This document shows, piece by piece, positions 22,490 to 35,320 of a DNA stretch of 64,000 nt. The translations under genes were made by a program, and so were the position numbers. A model generated the notes under the pieces. It worked only from the letters and a program-made list of their open reading frames with translations. It had not been told where the DNA came from and did not search any database. Origin of the DNA: Adiantum capillus-veneris. Taxonomy: Eukaryota; Streptophyta; Polypodiopsida; Polypodiales; Pteridaceae. Position 1 is the first letter of the stretch, and each line of letters opens with the position of its first letter. The stretch is from NCBI GenBank assembly GCA_014529385.2, contig CM043942.1, positions 64,079,184 to 64,143,183 on the forward strand, in the 5' to 3' direction.

Positions 22490-25400
22490 GGAAATCTTTA
22501 TCTTAGGCGTGTCTAAGATGCAAGAGTGTGTGTGTTTGTGCATGAAAATTGGTTCCATATTGAATGTACATAGTGTGTATGTGTTGAAGTGAGATGCAAC
22601 CCCTATGGTTAGAGTTATGGATAATTTTGTGTCCACTTTTTCTGCTAATGGAGCCTATTGTGTTTGATGGAGTTATGATTTGTCAAACTTGATGAACATT
22701 GACATGGTGCTTTATGTGAGCCATATAAACATTTCTATGGATAAATTTGATGATTTAGGTCCCTCTAGTCAGAGCTCTATCTTAGGTGTGCCTAAAATAG
22801 ATTTGTGGGATTTTGCATCTTTTTGGGATTCTTTCAAAATCTGTGGCTCTCTAGGGTTGAGACTTGGTTTTTTGAGAAGTTTGAGCTCAATTGACAAGCT
22901 AGAATTCAGTTGTGTCCATGTTGTGATATTTCTTTTGGCTCCATTACAACCTCAAATAAAAGAATGACAGTTATGACCCTACTCCCAAGCAAGGGCAAGC
23001 ATCACTACTACCAAACTCAAAAACAATACACAAAACAAAAACCACCAAGGGAGGGTAGGGTTCTAATGTAGACATAAAGCTGAAGTCCAAACACCAAGTG
23101 CAATTTATTTTCTATAACTTGTTGCAGTTGAAGGTGAGGTCAATAGAGCCAAAAGCCACATATAAATCAACTAAATTATATCACTAATCATGAGAATAGT
23201 GTTTGGTGTTGTTGAATTTTGTGCTCGTGGTACTTGGATACTCCTATGAGCATGCATAGCACCATTGTCTCTTGCCACACACCATCACTCAATCATGTGT
23301 TTTCTTACATTGCAGGATGTGGCCTCTTAGGAATGGCATAGAAGGAAACCACACGGTACACAGAATATTTGGAAGTTCAAATTTTTTCTCGACTTTGACT
23401 ATATTTACTTTTTGAATGCGTAGATCCTTGTTACAATCCCTAACTTGGACTCATCATTATCAATCAATGCAAGTATTGTGATGGTGTTGCGGACCTATGC
23501 CTCCAATCTAGCCGTTGTAATTAGAGACCTCTTTTTGCAAAGAGGAACAAAAATCTTCTCTTATAATACATATGGTCTCCATTGGATGATGCACAAGATT
23601 TCCACATACATACTTCCCCACAGGAACTTTTATAGCGAACAAACTTTGCACAAATTACACAAGGGGTATTTTGAGAGTGCAAGTATTCACTATGTCATGG
23701 AAACCATAGCAACGAGAAATTTTGTACAATTAGAGGTAAAGAATTCTTCCTTATCTAATTGAAGTAAAATTCCCTCTTAAACATAGCAGAATCATGTCTT
23801 GACCCTCTAACACTAGAGGAGATCCCAAGTATATGGCAAAAGGGCACATTCCCTATGATTATGGATTAAGGGAGAGGATGATTCCATCTTCTCGATCATA
23901 TGCTACATATGGATTTCTTTTTTATAAATTTCAGGGGACAAGCATGTTTGCACAAAATGCATCTCTTTGCATCTTACAAAGTTTGAATGTGAATTTTTCC
24001 TTTTGTTCATGCATATGCTAACATGGTATTCATTGAGGGTTACCATATCGTATCACATGATGTACAGTAGGGGTTATTTTAAAAGAAAAAATGAAAGGTT
24101 TTACATAGGAAGATCCCATAAATAGGGATATAGAAGTCAATATTGGTGAGAGCAAGCAAGGTCTCCCTATTACTACTAGTGCTAACTCTAAATTCCATTA
24201 TTGTGGTGAGGTTCGAGACATTGGACGAAATGCCTTGATATAAGGCTATGACATGATCTAGAAGGTACACTAGTACTTCTCACCTTTTTATATAGATATC
24301 TACATTCAATATTATTAAGCTTCTAGTGCAAAACAGTGTGGATGGTGTGCCTAGCTACTAGGTGGTTCTATAAGGGCATATTTGAGCATGAAGTCTTGGT
24401 GAAACCATTGTCTATATGATGAAAAGGTAAATCACTATTCCTCTTGTTTTTCTAGTTGGCACCATCTACCTACTAGACCAGTCAAGGCACACTATTTTGT
24501 GCAATTTTCCAAAGTGGTTTTTGTATCTGTATCTTGGTTATCTTCATCATCTTTGCCATGATTTCTCCTCACCCATTATTTCCATCTTGTAATAACAACG
24601 CATGTTTCCAACCATTCTTTTTTTAGACAACTATCTTTGACTTCATATTCAGTTATGTACATTAATATGGTTAAGCAAACGTTATGTAAAACAAAGATCC
24701 CAATTGATCCAACACTAATATGCAAATGAAAAATTTTCAAGCAAGTTAGTTCCTCTTTTGTGGAGGAATGCTTTTCTAAGAAGCACATGTCTAATACATG
24801 TGTCAAGAAAGGTAGCTCAAAGAAGAAATGGTTAGAGAGGAGATGTGAAGAAGCGTAAAAGTACTTGTTGAGCCTAGATGCAAGCAAATATAATGAAGAC
24901 TTTGAAAAACTTCTTAATGCATAAAACGCACTTCTCCAAAGATTTTTTATTGTTTGTGTGGGAAGTCTATCAATAATTTTTTCAAGCTCAAGGGAGACCA
25001 AAATACATGTCAAAAACTTAAAGAAATTTAAAGGGCAAGAGTGTTGAGAGTTTTGGTATCGCAAGAGTTCTATACGAGAATGTTTTGAAAATGATAAAGC
25101 AACTCCAAATGCCAAGTTAAGATATCCGAACATTTACCATCGGCAATTCTCAAGAATTTAGAAATGAGTGTTTACATGGTGGATTAATTGGGAATGGCTC
25201 CAAAACTAAAGTTAATCTCATGAAAAGTCTCGACAAGGAGAAGCCATGCACTGCATACTATTAAAGTAAATTGAAGTGGTAGTGAGTTGAAGAACTTTGA
25301 CCTTGAGACTCCAGCTAGTCATGAATTAATTAATTATGCTACAAAGATTCTTGAAAGCTAGACAGAGAGCCCACTATGCTTCTAAAAATGTGTGCAATGC

Positions 25401-26156
25401 ATGCATGGTTAAGTTTTGGGTTTTCAAGAAATACTTTTTGACAAATCAATTAATTGTGACTCCAAATCAATTCTTTTTTAGACTATATGTAGAGAGAGTC
25501 GTGAAGTACATATTTAACACTAGTTTGATATCAAAATAGGACATTTCAATGTCCTTTTTTCACGATTTTAAATTAAATGTTCCTTGCATTTGAAAAATAA
25601 AACCTTTGAGAATCTTGAATATGCAAATTAGAGTGTCCTTTAAAAATATAGCCTTGTAATTTTGATGGTAACATGATCTAGAATTTCACTCATAAAGAGT
25701 ACTCGCATAGTGTGTTAACACTGCAATCAATGTTTTGAAAGAACTAACCATGTAGGCTTAGCAAAAAATGATTAGAACTCACTTAAAACTTTTAAGCCAT
25801 TATTTCATAGTTGTGCTACACATGTTTATAGGTTTCATGCATTCATTTTTATACATTTGGAAAACATGTTTTTGATGCAAATTTTTGTTTTGATAAGCCT
25901 ACACACACTTATTCTATCTTAGCTTTTTGGCACATAAGATAGTAAATTTGAGTGTTTTTGTAAGTTACAAATAGGACATTATTTCACATTTCAAAACTAT
26001 GCTTCCATTTTTAATTTTCAAAGAAGTGAAAATATAATTGCTAAGAAACCCAAATTTTCTCTTGAATATCAACTAAGTGTATCAGAATACATTTAATGAA
26101 CACAATTGGGGCACTTTAAATCTTACTTTTTTGGTTGTTGAGGAGAATTTTAGATT
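22490..26156. other. Gene-poor stretch with a possible coding relic near 24.7-25.4 kb
   Basis: The plus strand at about 24720-25360 has protein-like segments (KKKWLERRCEEA, KYLLSLDASKYNEDFEKLLN, NFDLETPASHELINYATKIL) in one frame, broken by many stops. That would explain why the opposite strand shows an apparently long open frame here. No family is recognised. The rest shows no repeats or genes that I can support. Confidence 0.35.
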
Positions 26157-26371
26157 CACTACAAGAGGTTCTTCATATTAGTGACGCTAGCAATGCGACG
26201 CTCAAATGTGAAAATTCACGGCGTCGCTATGATCGTCACTATAAGTGGTGCTATATTATTTGTTGCATAGGGACGATAATAGCAATGCCGACAAGGCAAA
26301 AAAACAAACTGAGAGCACCAAAAACTCAAATCTCAGATCTGAGTACACTCTAGCGAAATAGGAATTACTGC

Positions 26372-26503
26372 ACCTCTCTCTCTCTCTGTCTCTCTCTTCT
26401 CCCCTCCCCTCTCCCCCCCCCCCCCACACACACACTTAAGGAGAGGAAGGAGAGCCAGGTATACTCCTTCCCTCTCCTCCATCTCATGTTTCCTTGCCCT
26501 CTT

Positions 26504-26571
<68 letters not shown>

Positions 26572-26587
26572 TGTGTCTTTCAAAGAG

Positions 26588-26646
<59 letters not shown>
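26372..26646. repeat. Microsatellite block in element A: C-run, (CT)n(CA)n, (GA)n
   Basis: A C13-type run at ~26413-26425, (CT)n at 26502-26540 passing directly into (CA)n to ~26571, then (GA)n at 26596-26646. Element B has the matching block at 47120-47390, so it was part of the ancestral element. Confidence 0.9.
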
Positions 26647-26649
<3 letters not shown>

Positions 26650-26666
26650 TACACCAAGGATTTCAT

Positions 26667-26996
26667 TAACGTGATCACGAATATGTGATCACGTTAATAA
26701 CATTGAGTGATTATATTTAAAAATATGTGATCACGTTAAATATTCCGTGACTTCCCTTTAACCTGTAGAAATTGTCCAATTCAGTATGCTCATTGGGGTT
26801 TTTTCATTTCTTGGTGGGCTCGATTTAGCGTTCTTATAGTTTCCCGATGAGCCCCTCGACAAAATCACAGACCTCGATGGGGTTTTAGTGGGTTGCCACA
26901 TCACCACTGATTGGATTTTTTGTGATCACGTTAATTATGATTATGTGAATGTGATAATAAACACTGTGATCACAAGCAATTTTGCGTGATCACGTA
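26667..26996. repeat. Repeated palindrome GTGATCAC (CGTGATCACG)
   Basis: At least five copies of the 8-bp palindrome GTGATCAC, most extended by TTAACG or CGTTAA, at about 26673, 26690, 26730, 26921, 26970 and 26987. They are clustered near the left end of element A and absent from the rest of the window as far as I can see. A possible protein-binding array. Confidence 0.7.
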
Positions 26997-27320
26997 AATA
27001 TTAAATCCCTGCACACATGCATAAACAAAAAACACATACACACACACACACATTGAATGTACAAAGAATTTACACACACATGCATAAACAAAGAATGCAT
27101 ACAGATACGGAGAAAAGTAGTTAAAACTGACATGAATGTTATATTACACGTCTTCAAAATTTCAAAATGATTTATGAGACCAATTTGATAAATTAAACTC
27201 CTTGTGGATTGAATATAATGTATGTGTTGTCCAAGAAAATAGTGCATTGGTCGGTGAAGAGCTTCGTCAGTGTCTGTCTATGTAAATAGATGTACTATGA
27301 CATATATAGATAAAGAGAGA

Positions 27321-27356
<36 letters not shown>

Positions 27357-27359
27357 GAC

Positions 27360-27700
27360 ATAGGTTTAAGTTTAGTTTTTATATTTAAGTTAGATTTAAT
27401 ATTAGATTACATTTAGATTTAGGCTAGATTAGACTTAAGATTATGTTAGATTTAAAATTAGATTAGTTATAGGTTTATATTAGATTTAAGGCTAGGTTAA
27501 GATTTAAGATTAGGTTAGATAATGTTAGACTTAAGATTATGTTAGATTTAAGGTTAGGTTAGATTTAAGGTTAGATTGAATTTTAGGTTTATGTTAGATT
27601 TAGATTTAGGCTAGATTTAAGATTAGATTTTGGATTTAGTTTTTATGTTAAAGTTTACCTTCAGGATTACGGTTTAAATTTAGAGTTAGGTTTAGGGTGA
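27360..27700. repeat. Degenerate TTAGATTTAAG-type tandem tract
   Basis: Around 20 irregular copies of TTAGATTTA(A)G/GGTTAGG. Element B carries a shorter version on the other strand (CGTAAATCTAA) at 46260-46650, in the equivalent place upstream of its TNP2. Confidence 0.75.
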
Positions 27701-27977
27701 TACCTCTCTTTCTCTCCACGGATGCAACATTAAGTTGGAAATCTTTTAACTGCATGATACAGTGATTGAAGGCAGACATATAATGTGCACAGTAATCCCT
27801 TTAACAAGGAATTGTTGTGAAGAGATGTTGAGCTACTGTGAATTGCTACAACTAAAGAAGAGGCAAGGGGATTTTGTCCACTACATGCATTGTCATGTAG
27901 ACGTGGGTGTGTAGATTTCTCGTACCCGCAAAGTTAGGCATTGACCAATAAAGACGAGATTATAATCCGGTGGTTCT

Positions 27978-28015
27978 GATCTCCGCGCACCTCTAGACCA
28001 AGGTGTGCGGGGATC
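27978..28015 (+). promoter_or_regulatory. Conserved stem-loop upstream of TNP2 in element A
   Basis: GATCTCCGCGCACCT (27978-27992) pairs with AGGTGTGCGGGGATC (28001-28015) around an 8-base loop, ~140 bp before the TNP2 ATG. The same hairpin with several changed bases is kept in element B at 45995-46030. Role inferred only: leader structure or binding site. Confidence 0.6.
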
Positions 28016-28055
28016 GGACATGGTTAGAGAATGTGAGTTAGTTTACAGTGTGACC

Positions 28056-28093
<38 letters not shown>

Positions 28094-28156
28094 GAGATGG
28101 AGGATGCCAATATAAGATTAAATTTATGTCCAGGTTATAAGGTTTTTTCATTCATT

Positions 28157-29926
28157 ATGAGTAGTGACGACGATATGGGGCCGTCTAACTGAAACGCCTA
28201 TCTCTCAACAAGGATCTTACGTCCTTGTAATCAATGCAAACATTTTGTGCGATGGACAAGACATGTGTCTTTGTAGCACGTTCCCAAATTTGGCAAGTTT
28301 GACCCATCTATTATAGATCGAGTTGTTGCCAATTACAACTCGTTAAACTCTGACACTAGCCAACAGGGAGCAATCTTGCAACCCAATAGACGTGTTCACA
28401 AGTGCTTCGATCAAGAAACATACATGAGGCCACAAGATGTAGCCTCTGACAACTTGGAGGGTGATCATGGAGATCACATTCCCAACGAGGCTATGTTTGA
28501 GCCTGAGATTGATGAAATGATGGAGACGATCATGTATTCAAAAAGGCTTATCTATGATGACATGAAAAGTGAAGCCGATACACCATTGTATGATGGCGCA
28601 CATGTTTCTAGATTGAAGGCGCTCCTGGTTCTTCTCAACATGCAAGCAAAGTTTGGATGGAGTGACACTAGTGTCATAGCTCTTTTCAGGTGATCTATTA
28701 CAATGTGTTTACTTCAATAAAAAACTCTAGATGTATAGTGATCCGATAGATTACTTACACACGTGTACCACATTTTTTTTTTTGTGTAGATTGCTCAAAG
28801 GGCACATATTGTCAGTTGATAATGTGATGCCAGATTCCAGGGAGGAAGCAAGAAAGATCTTGCAAAATTTGGGGATGGATTACAATTTGATTCACGCTTG
28901 TCCTAATGATTGCATTCTTTAAAGAGGAGAATACATAGACATGGATAAGTGTCTGAAATGTGATTCGAGAGACAACAAGTAGATCTCCACGGACAAAAAA
29001 TTCCACAAAAGGTTTTGCGGCACTTTCCTCTACTGCCTCGCATCAAGCATTGTTTGAATGTAGTCAATGGCTACACTAGCATCATGGCACAAGGAGAATA
29101 GATCTTTGGATGGTGTGATGTGGATTCCTACAGATTGCACAGCCTAGAAGCGTATAGATGACATATGGTTGTATTTTGCCAAGGAAGCTCAAAATTTATG
29201 CATCAGCTTGGCTATGGATGGCGTAAATCTATTGGTTCAGAGGTCAACAGCTTACAGTGTATGGCCAATTGTCATCATCAACTACAACATTCCTCCGTAT
29301 TTGACTACCAAGAAGGGGCACCTGTTTGTAAGTTTGATTTTGCCGGGGCGGTATAAAGTGAAGATCTTTGTCTATTATTCGAAGAGCTGCAATAATTGTG
29401 GATAAGCATAGAACTGGTGGATATGAGCCGAGACACAAGTCGACGCAATGCTTTGATTAGAGGCATTCTAATGTGGACCATGCATCACTATCCCAGACTA
29501 ACAGAATGCTCAGGTGATATATACTCAAAATTAAACACTATAAACCTTTATTTTTGTCAAGTGTATACATGAGCATCCAGCTTTAGAGTACTAGTGGTCT
29601 GGAAGCACTCATCTAAGTTATGTGGCTCTTGTAGATGGTATTTCATCCTACAAAGTGTGCACCAAACTGATGGTATGCCATAGAGGTAGCTCCTCGTAGT
29701 GCACGGATGTATGAGGGCTACAATGTGCCAATCACAGTTGCATCAGTGGAGGATGTTGATTCGAAAGCAGTTGAGGTGGTGCCAGACGAGACTGGTTGCT
29801 ACTCTCTATGGGATGAATGCGGAGGACCTACAAAATGAAACGGAGAACATCTGTCTAAACGGAGAGCTCTTTATAGATATAGGGAGTTATGTTGAGTTAT
29901 TTGAGGATGCGAGAGAGACCTCTTAG
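28157..29926 (+). pseudogene. TNP2 transposase relic of element A
   Basis: ATG at 28157 follows a (GA)n tract. The first exon (to ~28690) corresponds to the zinc-finger-like transposase-associated region (CNQCKH), and the second (~28790-29513) to the first half of the TNP2 domain (Transposase_21), including AMDGVNLLVQRST and YNIPPYLTTKKGH. Stops replace codons that are intact in element B, e.g. TGA for CGA in the first line and TAG for CAG near 28276, plus TAA at 28919. The exon with HLLDPMHIFKNV, present in B, is missing; only the short acidic C-terminal end (LQNETENICLNGELFIDIGS) remains before TAG at 29926. Non-functional. Confidence 0.85.
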
Positions 29927-30117
29927 AGCCATAAACATTGTATTTGAACAATTTTGCTCTCTTTTATAATATATATTGTATCTGCGTGGAGTTTTATCCA
30001 TTCTTGTCTCTATGCTATACTTGTGAAATTTAAATTGTGATTAATGAAATTATAACTTGTTTATATGTTCTTCTCCATCCATCATTAAGATATAATCTTC
30101 ATGTATTTTACGCAAGT

Positions 30118-31447
30118 ATGGATGATGATCGGTTTCTTTCTTCCTTGGACCTCAAGCAGAGGAGGTGGTATGAGGAGCACCATCGCTCTAGAGCACCGTC
30201 GCGTCATTCCACTCCTTGAGCATCTCCCTCTGCTTTAGAGCGATGAATGCGCTCAGAGACTTCGGTGTCGACTAGATGATCTACACACTCTTCTAGGCAT
30301 CGACACTCTAGTGGCAACGGCGGTGGCGATTGCTGTGAAGATGCTGCCACTGATGCTTCAACACCATCCTGTAGTTGTCGAGGCTCATTACCTTTTCCTT
30401 CTTTGCCCTCCCCCATGCAAGCTACGACATCACCCTCTACTCTCGGTTTTGTGTGGCTATTGGTAGTTCCTGGCTACACACCACTTGCTACTCCTTCGGG
30501 AGTCACCACAGTAGATACTCCTTGCTACGAGGCCCAGACTCCAATGGAGACACTTGTACTTTGTACCCCCATCAAGGCGCCACTCGAGACCCCTGCTGAG
30601 ACACACAGGTCCATGTATCAAAGACAAGAGGGCTTGCCGTACTTGATCGACATCAGCAGCAGCATCATCTTGGATGACAACGCAATAAGGTGATCTCGCA
30701 ATTGCGCGGCCTTTGCTCTCAGGTGTTTTGACACTACATACTAAATACCTAGAGTGAAATGCCAAATGAATTAAAAGACAGAGTCATCAGCATGCTGCAT
30801 GACGAATTTTTGTGTGAAATTGAGATGAGCGCTTGAATGAAGACCTGATGAAGGTGCGAATGCATGAATACTGTAAGCACAGGCATTCTAAAGTGCAAAA
30901 GGCAATAAAGCATAGGTGAAACATGCCAGATTGGCTGGCCAAAGAAGATTGGAAGAATGTAAAGCGAGCAGTGCGCGAGAATCCTCACAATTGGAAGCAA
31001 TAAAAGGAGGAAACCAAAGCGCGAGTAGAGGCAGGGAGCTTGCACTACTTGGGGAACGATAGGTGGGCATTATTTGAGGCCGACTTTGTAAGCGTTTTTG
31101 CATTTTCCTTTAGGTTTGGTAGTTATGGATAATTGTACTTTTAAATTCTAACATAATGTATTTTTTGTATGTGTTGAACAATGGTCGATGTGACATGACG
31201 TGACCCCACACCGTACGAGCGTGAATATCGAGCAGAAAGGGCTTAAACGCCCTTATGGACATTCTCATTTCTCGCGCCGGCATGGTTAGTATTTAACATT
31301 ACTCTCTTACATTTGTTGTATTTTAATGATAAGCTAAGAAAATAGATTGTTTTGTAATTACATGTTTATACTTACAGAAAGTCTTATTGTTTTTTTCTAC
31401 AGAATTCGATAGATACGCCACTTGGACGCGATAAGACGTCTGATTAG
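30118..31447 (+). pseudogene. Transposase_24-like second gene of element A, broken
   Basis: ATG at 30118 begins MDDDRFLSSLDLKQRRWYEE, as in element B. The Ser/Thr/Pro-rich linker is interrupted by TGA near 30217 and other changes. The region around 30600-30690 keeps the reading frame that B has lost (QRQEGLPYLIDISSSI). Then a decayed helical domain (W...NWKQ...ARVEAGS) runs to a conserved donor (GACTTTGTAAGC, ~31087), the 34-codon middle exon, and a last exon ending DTPLGRDKTSD and TAG at 31447. The final peptide is nearly the same as in B. Confidence 0.8.
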
Positions 31448-31774
31448 ACAATGTCAATTTATCCGGGCCAGATAGCACTAGTTTTCTTTTGTCATAGCAT
31501 GTATAGTGAGATGACGTGTGTACGTCACTTTTGTAACTATTGGTCAACGATGCATTTTCTCAATAATGACAATTGTGTTGTAACTATTACATTTTGGTCA
31601 AAGCTTAGCAATCAACTGATTTTACCTCTGATGTGTATAATTTTGTCATTGTATTACTTTCGTCAATTCACTTTCGTCAAAATACTTTTGTCAAATTTGC
31701 ATCTTTATTTTAAAAACAATGTTCAATATGGTTGATGGCTGAATGCCCTGCCACCCAATTTTTTTAATTCTTGG

Positions 31775-31950
31775 GCGTCGCTATAGGCGTCTTTATATAA
31801 AGTTCTGCAGCGTTGCTATGTGATCGCTAAATTAGGATTGTATGCGTCGCTATAAGCGTCGTTATTTAGAGACACCTATAGCGACGGTTATATCAACGAG
31901 AATAGGGATGCTCAGAGCGACGTTCTTGTTGCGACGGTTTTAGCGACGTC
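31775..31950. repeat. Right subterminal repeat array of element A
   Basis: About ten diverged copies of GCGTCGCTA / TAGCGACGC in both orientations, next to the right terminus. Many have C-to-T or G-to-A changes relative to B. It is preceded by GAATGCCCTGCCACC, half of a palindrome that is complete in B. Confidence 0.8.
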
Positions 31951-32023
31951 TGGGGGTAAGAAAACACATTGTATTTTCACCACTACAGCCGTCACAAAGT
32001 GCACATAACCTCTTGTCGTGATT

Positions 32024-33548
32024 TAATCATAGGACCCCCGCCAAGGTGAAGGGCCTTCAACCTCCTGGACGCATTAGAAGAATGTCTCACCTTGGCGACC
32101 CTATACCACATAGGCTCACATAAAGATCTGTTACAAACGCACAATTTTTTTAAAAAGAAAATATGATTTGGCCACAGTCCATTGCTCATGGCCTCTTGCT
32201 TGCATGATGTATCTCACCTCCCGACAACTTTGCAACGCGACACCCTCCCCGCGTGCTTGCACAATAGCCATCCTACCCTTGCCTTTGTCCCCATCTCTTC
32301 CGCCTTTTTCTTCCACGGCCTGCGCCCAACATCGATGAAGATTCCCACTAATCTATACTAATAGATAAAGGGGGAGGGAATTAAAAAATTTTGCACACTA
32401 AGAACTCAAGATGGGAGTCAAAAACCAAGATTTATGTGAGTTTGAAACCCCAAAAACTATGTAGTTTCTTGGTTTTAACCTATACACTCAATTTCAACCA
32501 TAAAATCTCACTATAATATGCTCAATTTAATAGGGTGCATTTGAAAGACAAGAATTTGCCTCTATGTGAGCATTTTTTTCAAAAAAAAAAATTTAATGAC
32601 TTGTGATGAGCTTAAAAACTAAGCTTTGAGGAGTAATACTTTGATTCATAATGTTAATATCTACCAATCATATTTATACATATGTAAAACACAAAAGCTA
32701 CAAGAACTTATAAGCATTTTAAGAGATTTTTGACAAAGTAGCTTCAAATTTTGATGATATTTGCAGCACAAAAGTTCCGATGAACCTTTGAATATAGAAT
32801 GTATTTGGACATGGAGAAAAATCTCCCATATTTTGTGCTTCATAGACCACCTATGGTAGAAACAATGGGTCAAAATCTCTTTTGTAGCTTCACAAAAGAA
32901 ATCCCAAAACTTGGTAGGAAAACAAGACACTTTAGTGTCACAGGTCACTTGAATGTCCAAATATAGAACTAGTGTTAAGGTATGTAAAAACCTTGCTGAC
33001 ATCCTAAAATTGCATGGAAAGTAAATAAGATATCCAAAATGTGCACAAATGCAAAATATCAATCATGATGGAAACAGGACATAAAAACAAGAGTTGGAAG
33101 ATTACACTTGCTTCATGATACCTCGAGGGTCTCCAAAGTGAATGAGGGCTTTGTATATGGCCAATGTATCACCGCTAATGAAATTTGAAGGTCTTACCCA
33201 CCCATACATGATCGAGTATATCCCCTAAAGCTTGATCCACACCTTCAGCTTCATCTAACTTATATCTAATTCTCTACAATGTGAGATAGGGAGGTTGGAC
33301 ACTGGAGAGGAGTCTCATTGACTATGGAATTTATGCTCCCAACAAGTTTTCAAGTGTAAGTATCATACCCTGCTTTAGTGCTCACCTTTTGATTACATCA
33401 AATTTTTTGCTCCCAACCATGATGTGGGCTATCAATTGCAACATTCATTTTCCACAATTCTTGAGCATCAAGAGTCACTTATCAACTCCACACAAAATTC
33501 TTTTTGTCACATAGGTCATATATATACTTGAACTCCAATGACGTTTAT

Positions 33549-33552
<4 letters not shown>
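32024..33552. other. Gene-free stretch between element A and the ORF1 element
   Basis: No supported coding frame; the 133-codon minus-strand frame at 32661-33062 is Cys/His/Phe/Leu-rich and looks like chance. No tandem repeat or inverted repeat was noticed. Confidence 0.4.
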
Positions 33553-33626
<74 letters not shown>

Positions 33627-33640
33627 TCTCTCTCTCTCTT
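33553..33640. repeat. (CT)n microsatellite, ~88 bp
   Basis: An almost pure CT tract directly before the ORF1 element copy 1. The intact copy at 59.4 kb is preceded by the same kind of tract. Confidence 0.98.
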
Positions 33641-33741
33641 GCTGCCAGCTGCTGCGAGGAGAGAGGCCTACAAGGAGACACTGCAAGGAGGTTTTTCCAC
33701 TGACTTCTTCCACCTGTCGCGAGGAGAAAAGCTACTTGGTG

Positions 33742-34636
33742 ATGTTTCATAACGCGCTACCGACATGGACTTGGTGGTCACCTAAGCATATCCTGGATTA
33801 TCTTGGCTTGCCTTGCAAAGAACGACACCAGGGTTCCCACCCTTCTGCAGAGGGCGCCATTATTCCCAAGATACCAACAGAATCACAACAAGACTCACAG
33901 ATCACAGGTGGCATGTCTACCTTTGGCACACCAACATCTCGCCCACGGAGCTTCCTCATTGTGGTCGCTGCCCCTCGAAAGGATACCTCAGCCTGCCAAG
34001 AAACAAGTATCTCGGCTCTCAAAGCTCAGATCCAAGTCCTCATAGAGGAGAATGCAGCCCTCATGCAATGGCTACACAAACTCGAGAGCTCGCAAGAAGG
34101 AGAGAGTCAAACCCTGCTCACAAAGGCACAGGAGGTTGAAGCCTCCCTCGTCAAGGTCACAATTGCTCAAAAAAAGTCTATGAGGTAACACATGGAATTA
34201 CAAAGAAGATCAACACAGAAATACATGCGGCCTTTCAACAACACCAACTACAAGAATCTCTTAGCTTCAAAGGGAGAATTGGGAGACTTCCGTCACCTTG
34301 GTGCACTGATGAGGACACACTGGAAGATGCGATCGCCAAGCTCAACGACATCCTCCAACCAATCACCATCGAGCCCAACATCGTCTCTTGGATCAATGAC
34401 ATAAATAGACGTATGCCACTTAAACACTGCATCATCATCTTCAGGGCTAAGGAGGAGCGAATGAAACTATTATGCCAATCCCGTCTCCTCAAGGGAACTA
34501 AGATCTGGATAGCAGAGGAAATGACTACCAGCCAGCAGCAAGTGAAGGCAAGCGAGCTCAAGAAGATACATGAAGCCCACAAGCAATGCAAATGGGCAGT
34601 CTACTGGGGTGGTAAAGCGGTCATCCAAGAGTTTTA
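33742..34636 (+). pseudogene. L1-type ORF1 relic, copy 1 (frameshifted)
   Basis: From ATG 33742 a 148-codon frame contains a coiled-coil-like segment (ISALKAQIQVLIEENAAL, then HKLESS) and stops at 34188. The homologous sequence continues in another frame: GRIGRLPSPWCTDEDTLEDA, then IVSWINDINRRMPL, and finally the C-terminal KGTKIWIAEEMTTSQQQ and KWAVYWGGKAVIQEF, ending at TAG 34636. The same domain order is intact at 59503-60237. The N-terminal ~65 residues here (WWSPKHILDYLGL) are missing from that copy. The 3' tail to ~34830 (GGTCATATCTGACCTC then (CT)n) is shared too. Confidence 0.75.
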
Positions 34637-35086
34637 GACTCCTAAACTGATGCCTCCATCCCTTGACCCCTCTTAGTTTTTTGTCCCCTTAGTTTTGAAC
34701 TATTTTCTTTTACCCTATCGATGGTCCCTCAGACCTTAAGTGATTTGTATCCCACGCCTTCACTCGAAGGAATCGTTGTACTTTTTTTTTGTTTTGGGCC
34801 CATAGGTCATATCTGACCTCAGTGGACGATCTCTCTCTCTCTCTCTCTCCTAGCCACAAAAAATTAAGGTACCCTAATGGTACCCATCGTTTTGTACCAC
34901 TATATTGAAAACAAATATTACTCATCATATGTTATTGGCAGCCTAGAAAAAGCGGGACAACACTAGTATAACATACATAAGAATGCTAATGTGGTACATT
35001 TATTTGCAACTAATCTATATCATGTTTGCAATTCTTTGTGTCCGCATCGTAATGGCACTTGAGGAGACCGCCCTTGATGCAACATC

Positions 35087-35320
35087 TCACACTATAACAT
35101 ATGCGCGGTATTATCGCTCACATTACCGCAAAAAAGCAAACAAACTTGAAATATAAAAATTCCCGTATGCGGAAAACACTGCGGCAAAGTTTGCGGTAAC
35201 TTCCGCGGTAATGGCTGCGGCAATATTTCCGCGAACATTACCGCGCCTTTTGCCGCACAGATACCCGCAACATTACCGGGACAGAGTTATCGGGAGCATT
35301 ACCGCGACAGGATTTATTAT
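35087..35320. repeat. Left terminus and subterminal GCGGTAA array of element C
   Basis: CACTATAACATATGCGCGG starts at 35090 after TCA. Within 230 bp there are about ten copies of GCGGTAA/TTACCGC or close variants (GCGGCAA, GCGGAAA, TTGCCGC) in both orientations. This fits the subterminal arrays to which CACTA-encoded accessory proteins bind in En/Spm (family knowledge). Confidence 0.88.

Larger units (their letters stand above)
26157..32020 (+). mobile_element. CACTA (En/Spm) element A, complete but decayed (5864 bp)
   Basis: The left end reads CACTACAAGAGGTTCTTCAT and the right end ACATAACCTCTTGTCGTG, an inverted CACTA terminus with one changed base. The flanks are ATT (26154-26156) and ATT (32021-32023), the 3-bp duplication expected of this superfamily. 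Subterminal GCGTCGCTA-type repeats lie at 26180-26240 and 31775-31950. Order on plus: TNP2 relic, then a Transposase_24-like relic. It is the same family as element B, in inverted orientation. It lacks the exon that encodes the second half of the TNP2 domain and has many stops, so it is older and non-autonomous. Confidence 0.93.

Noticed and set aside
24576-25133. 185-codon minus-strand ORF
   Set aside because: Rich in Leu/Phe/Ser/Cys/His, as expected of the complement of a coding strand; the plus strand holds the protein-like but stop-ridden relic.
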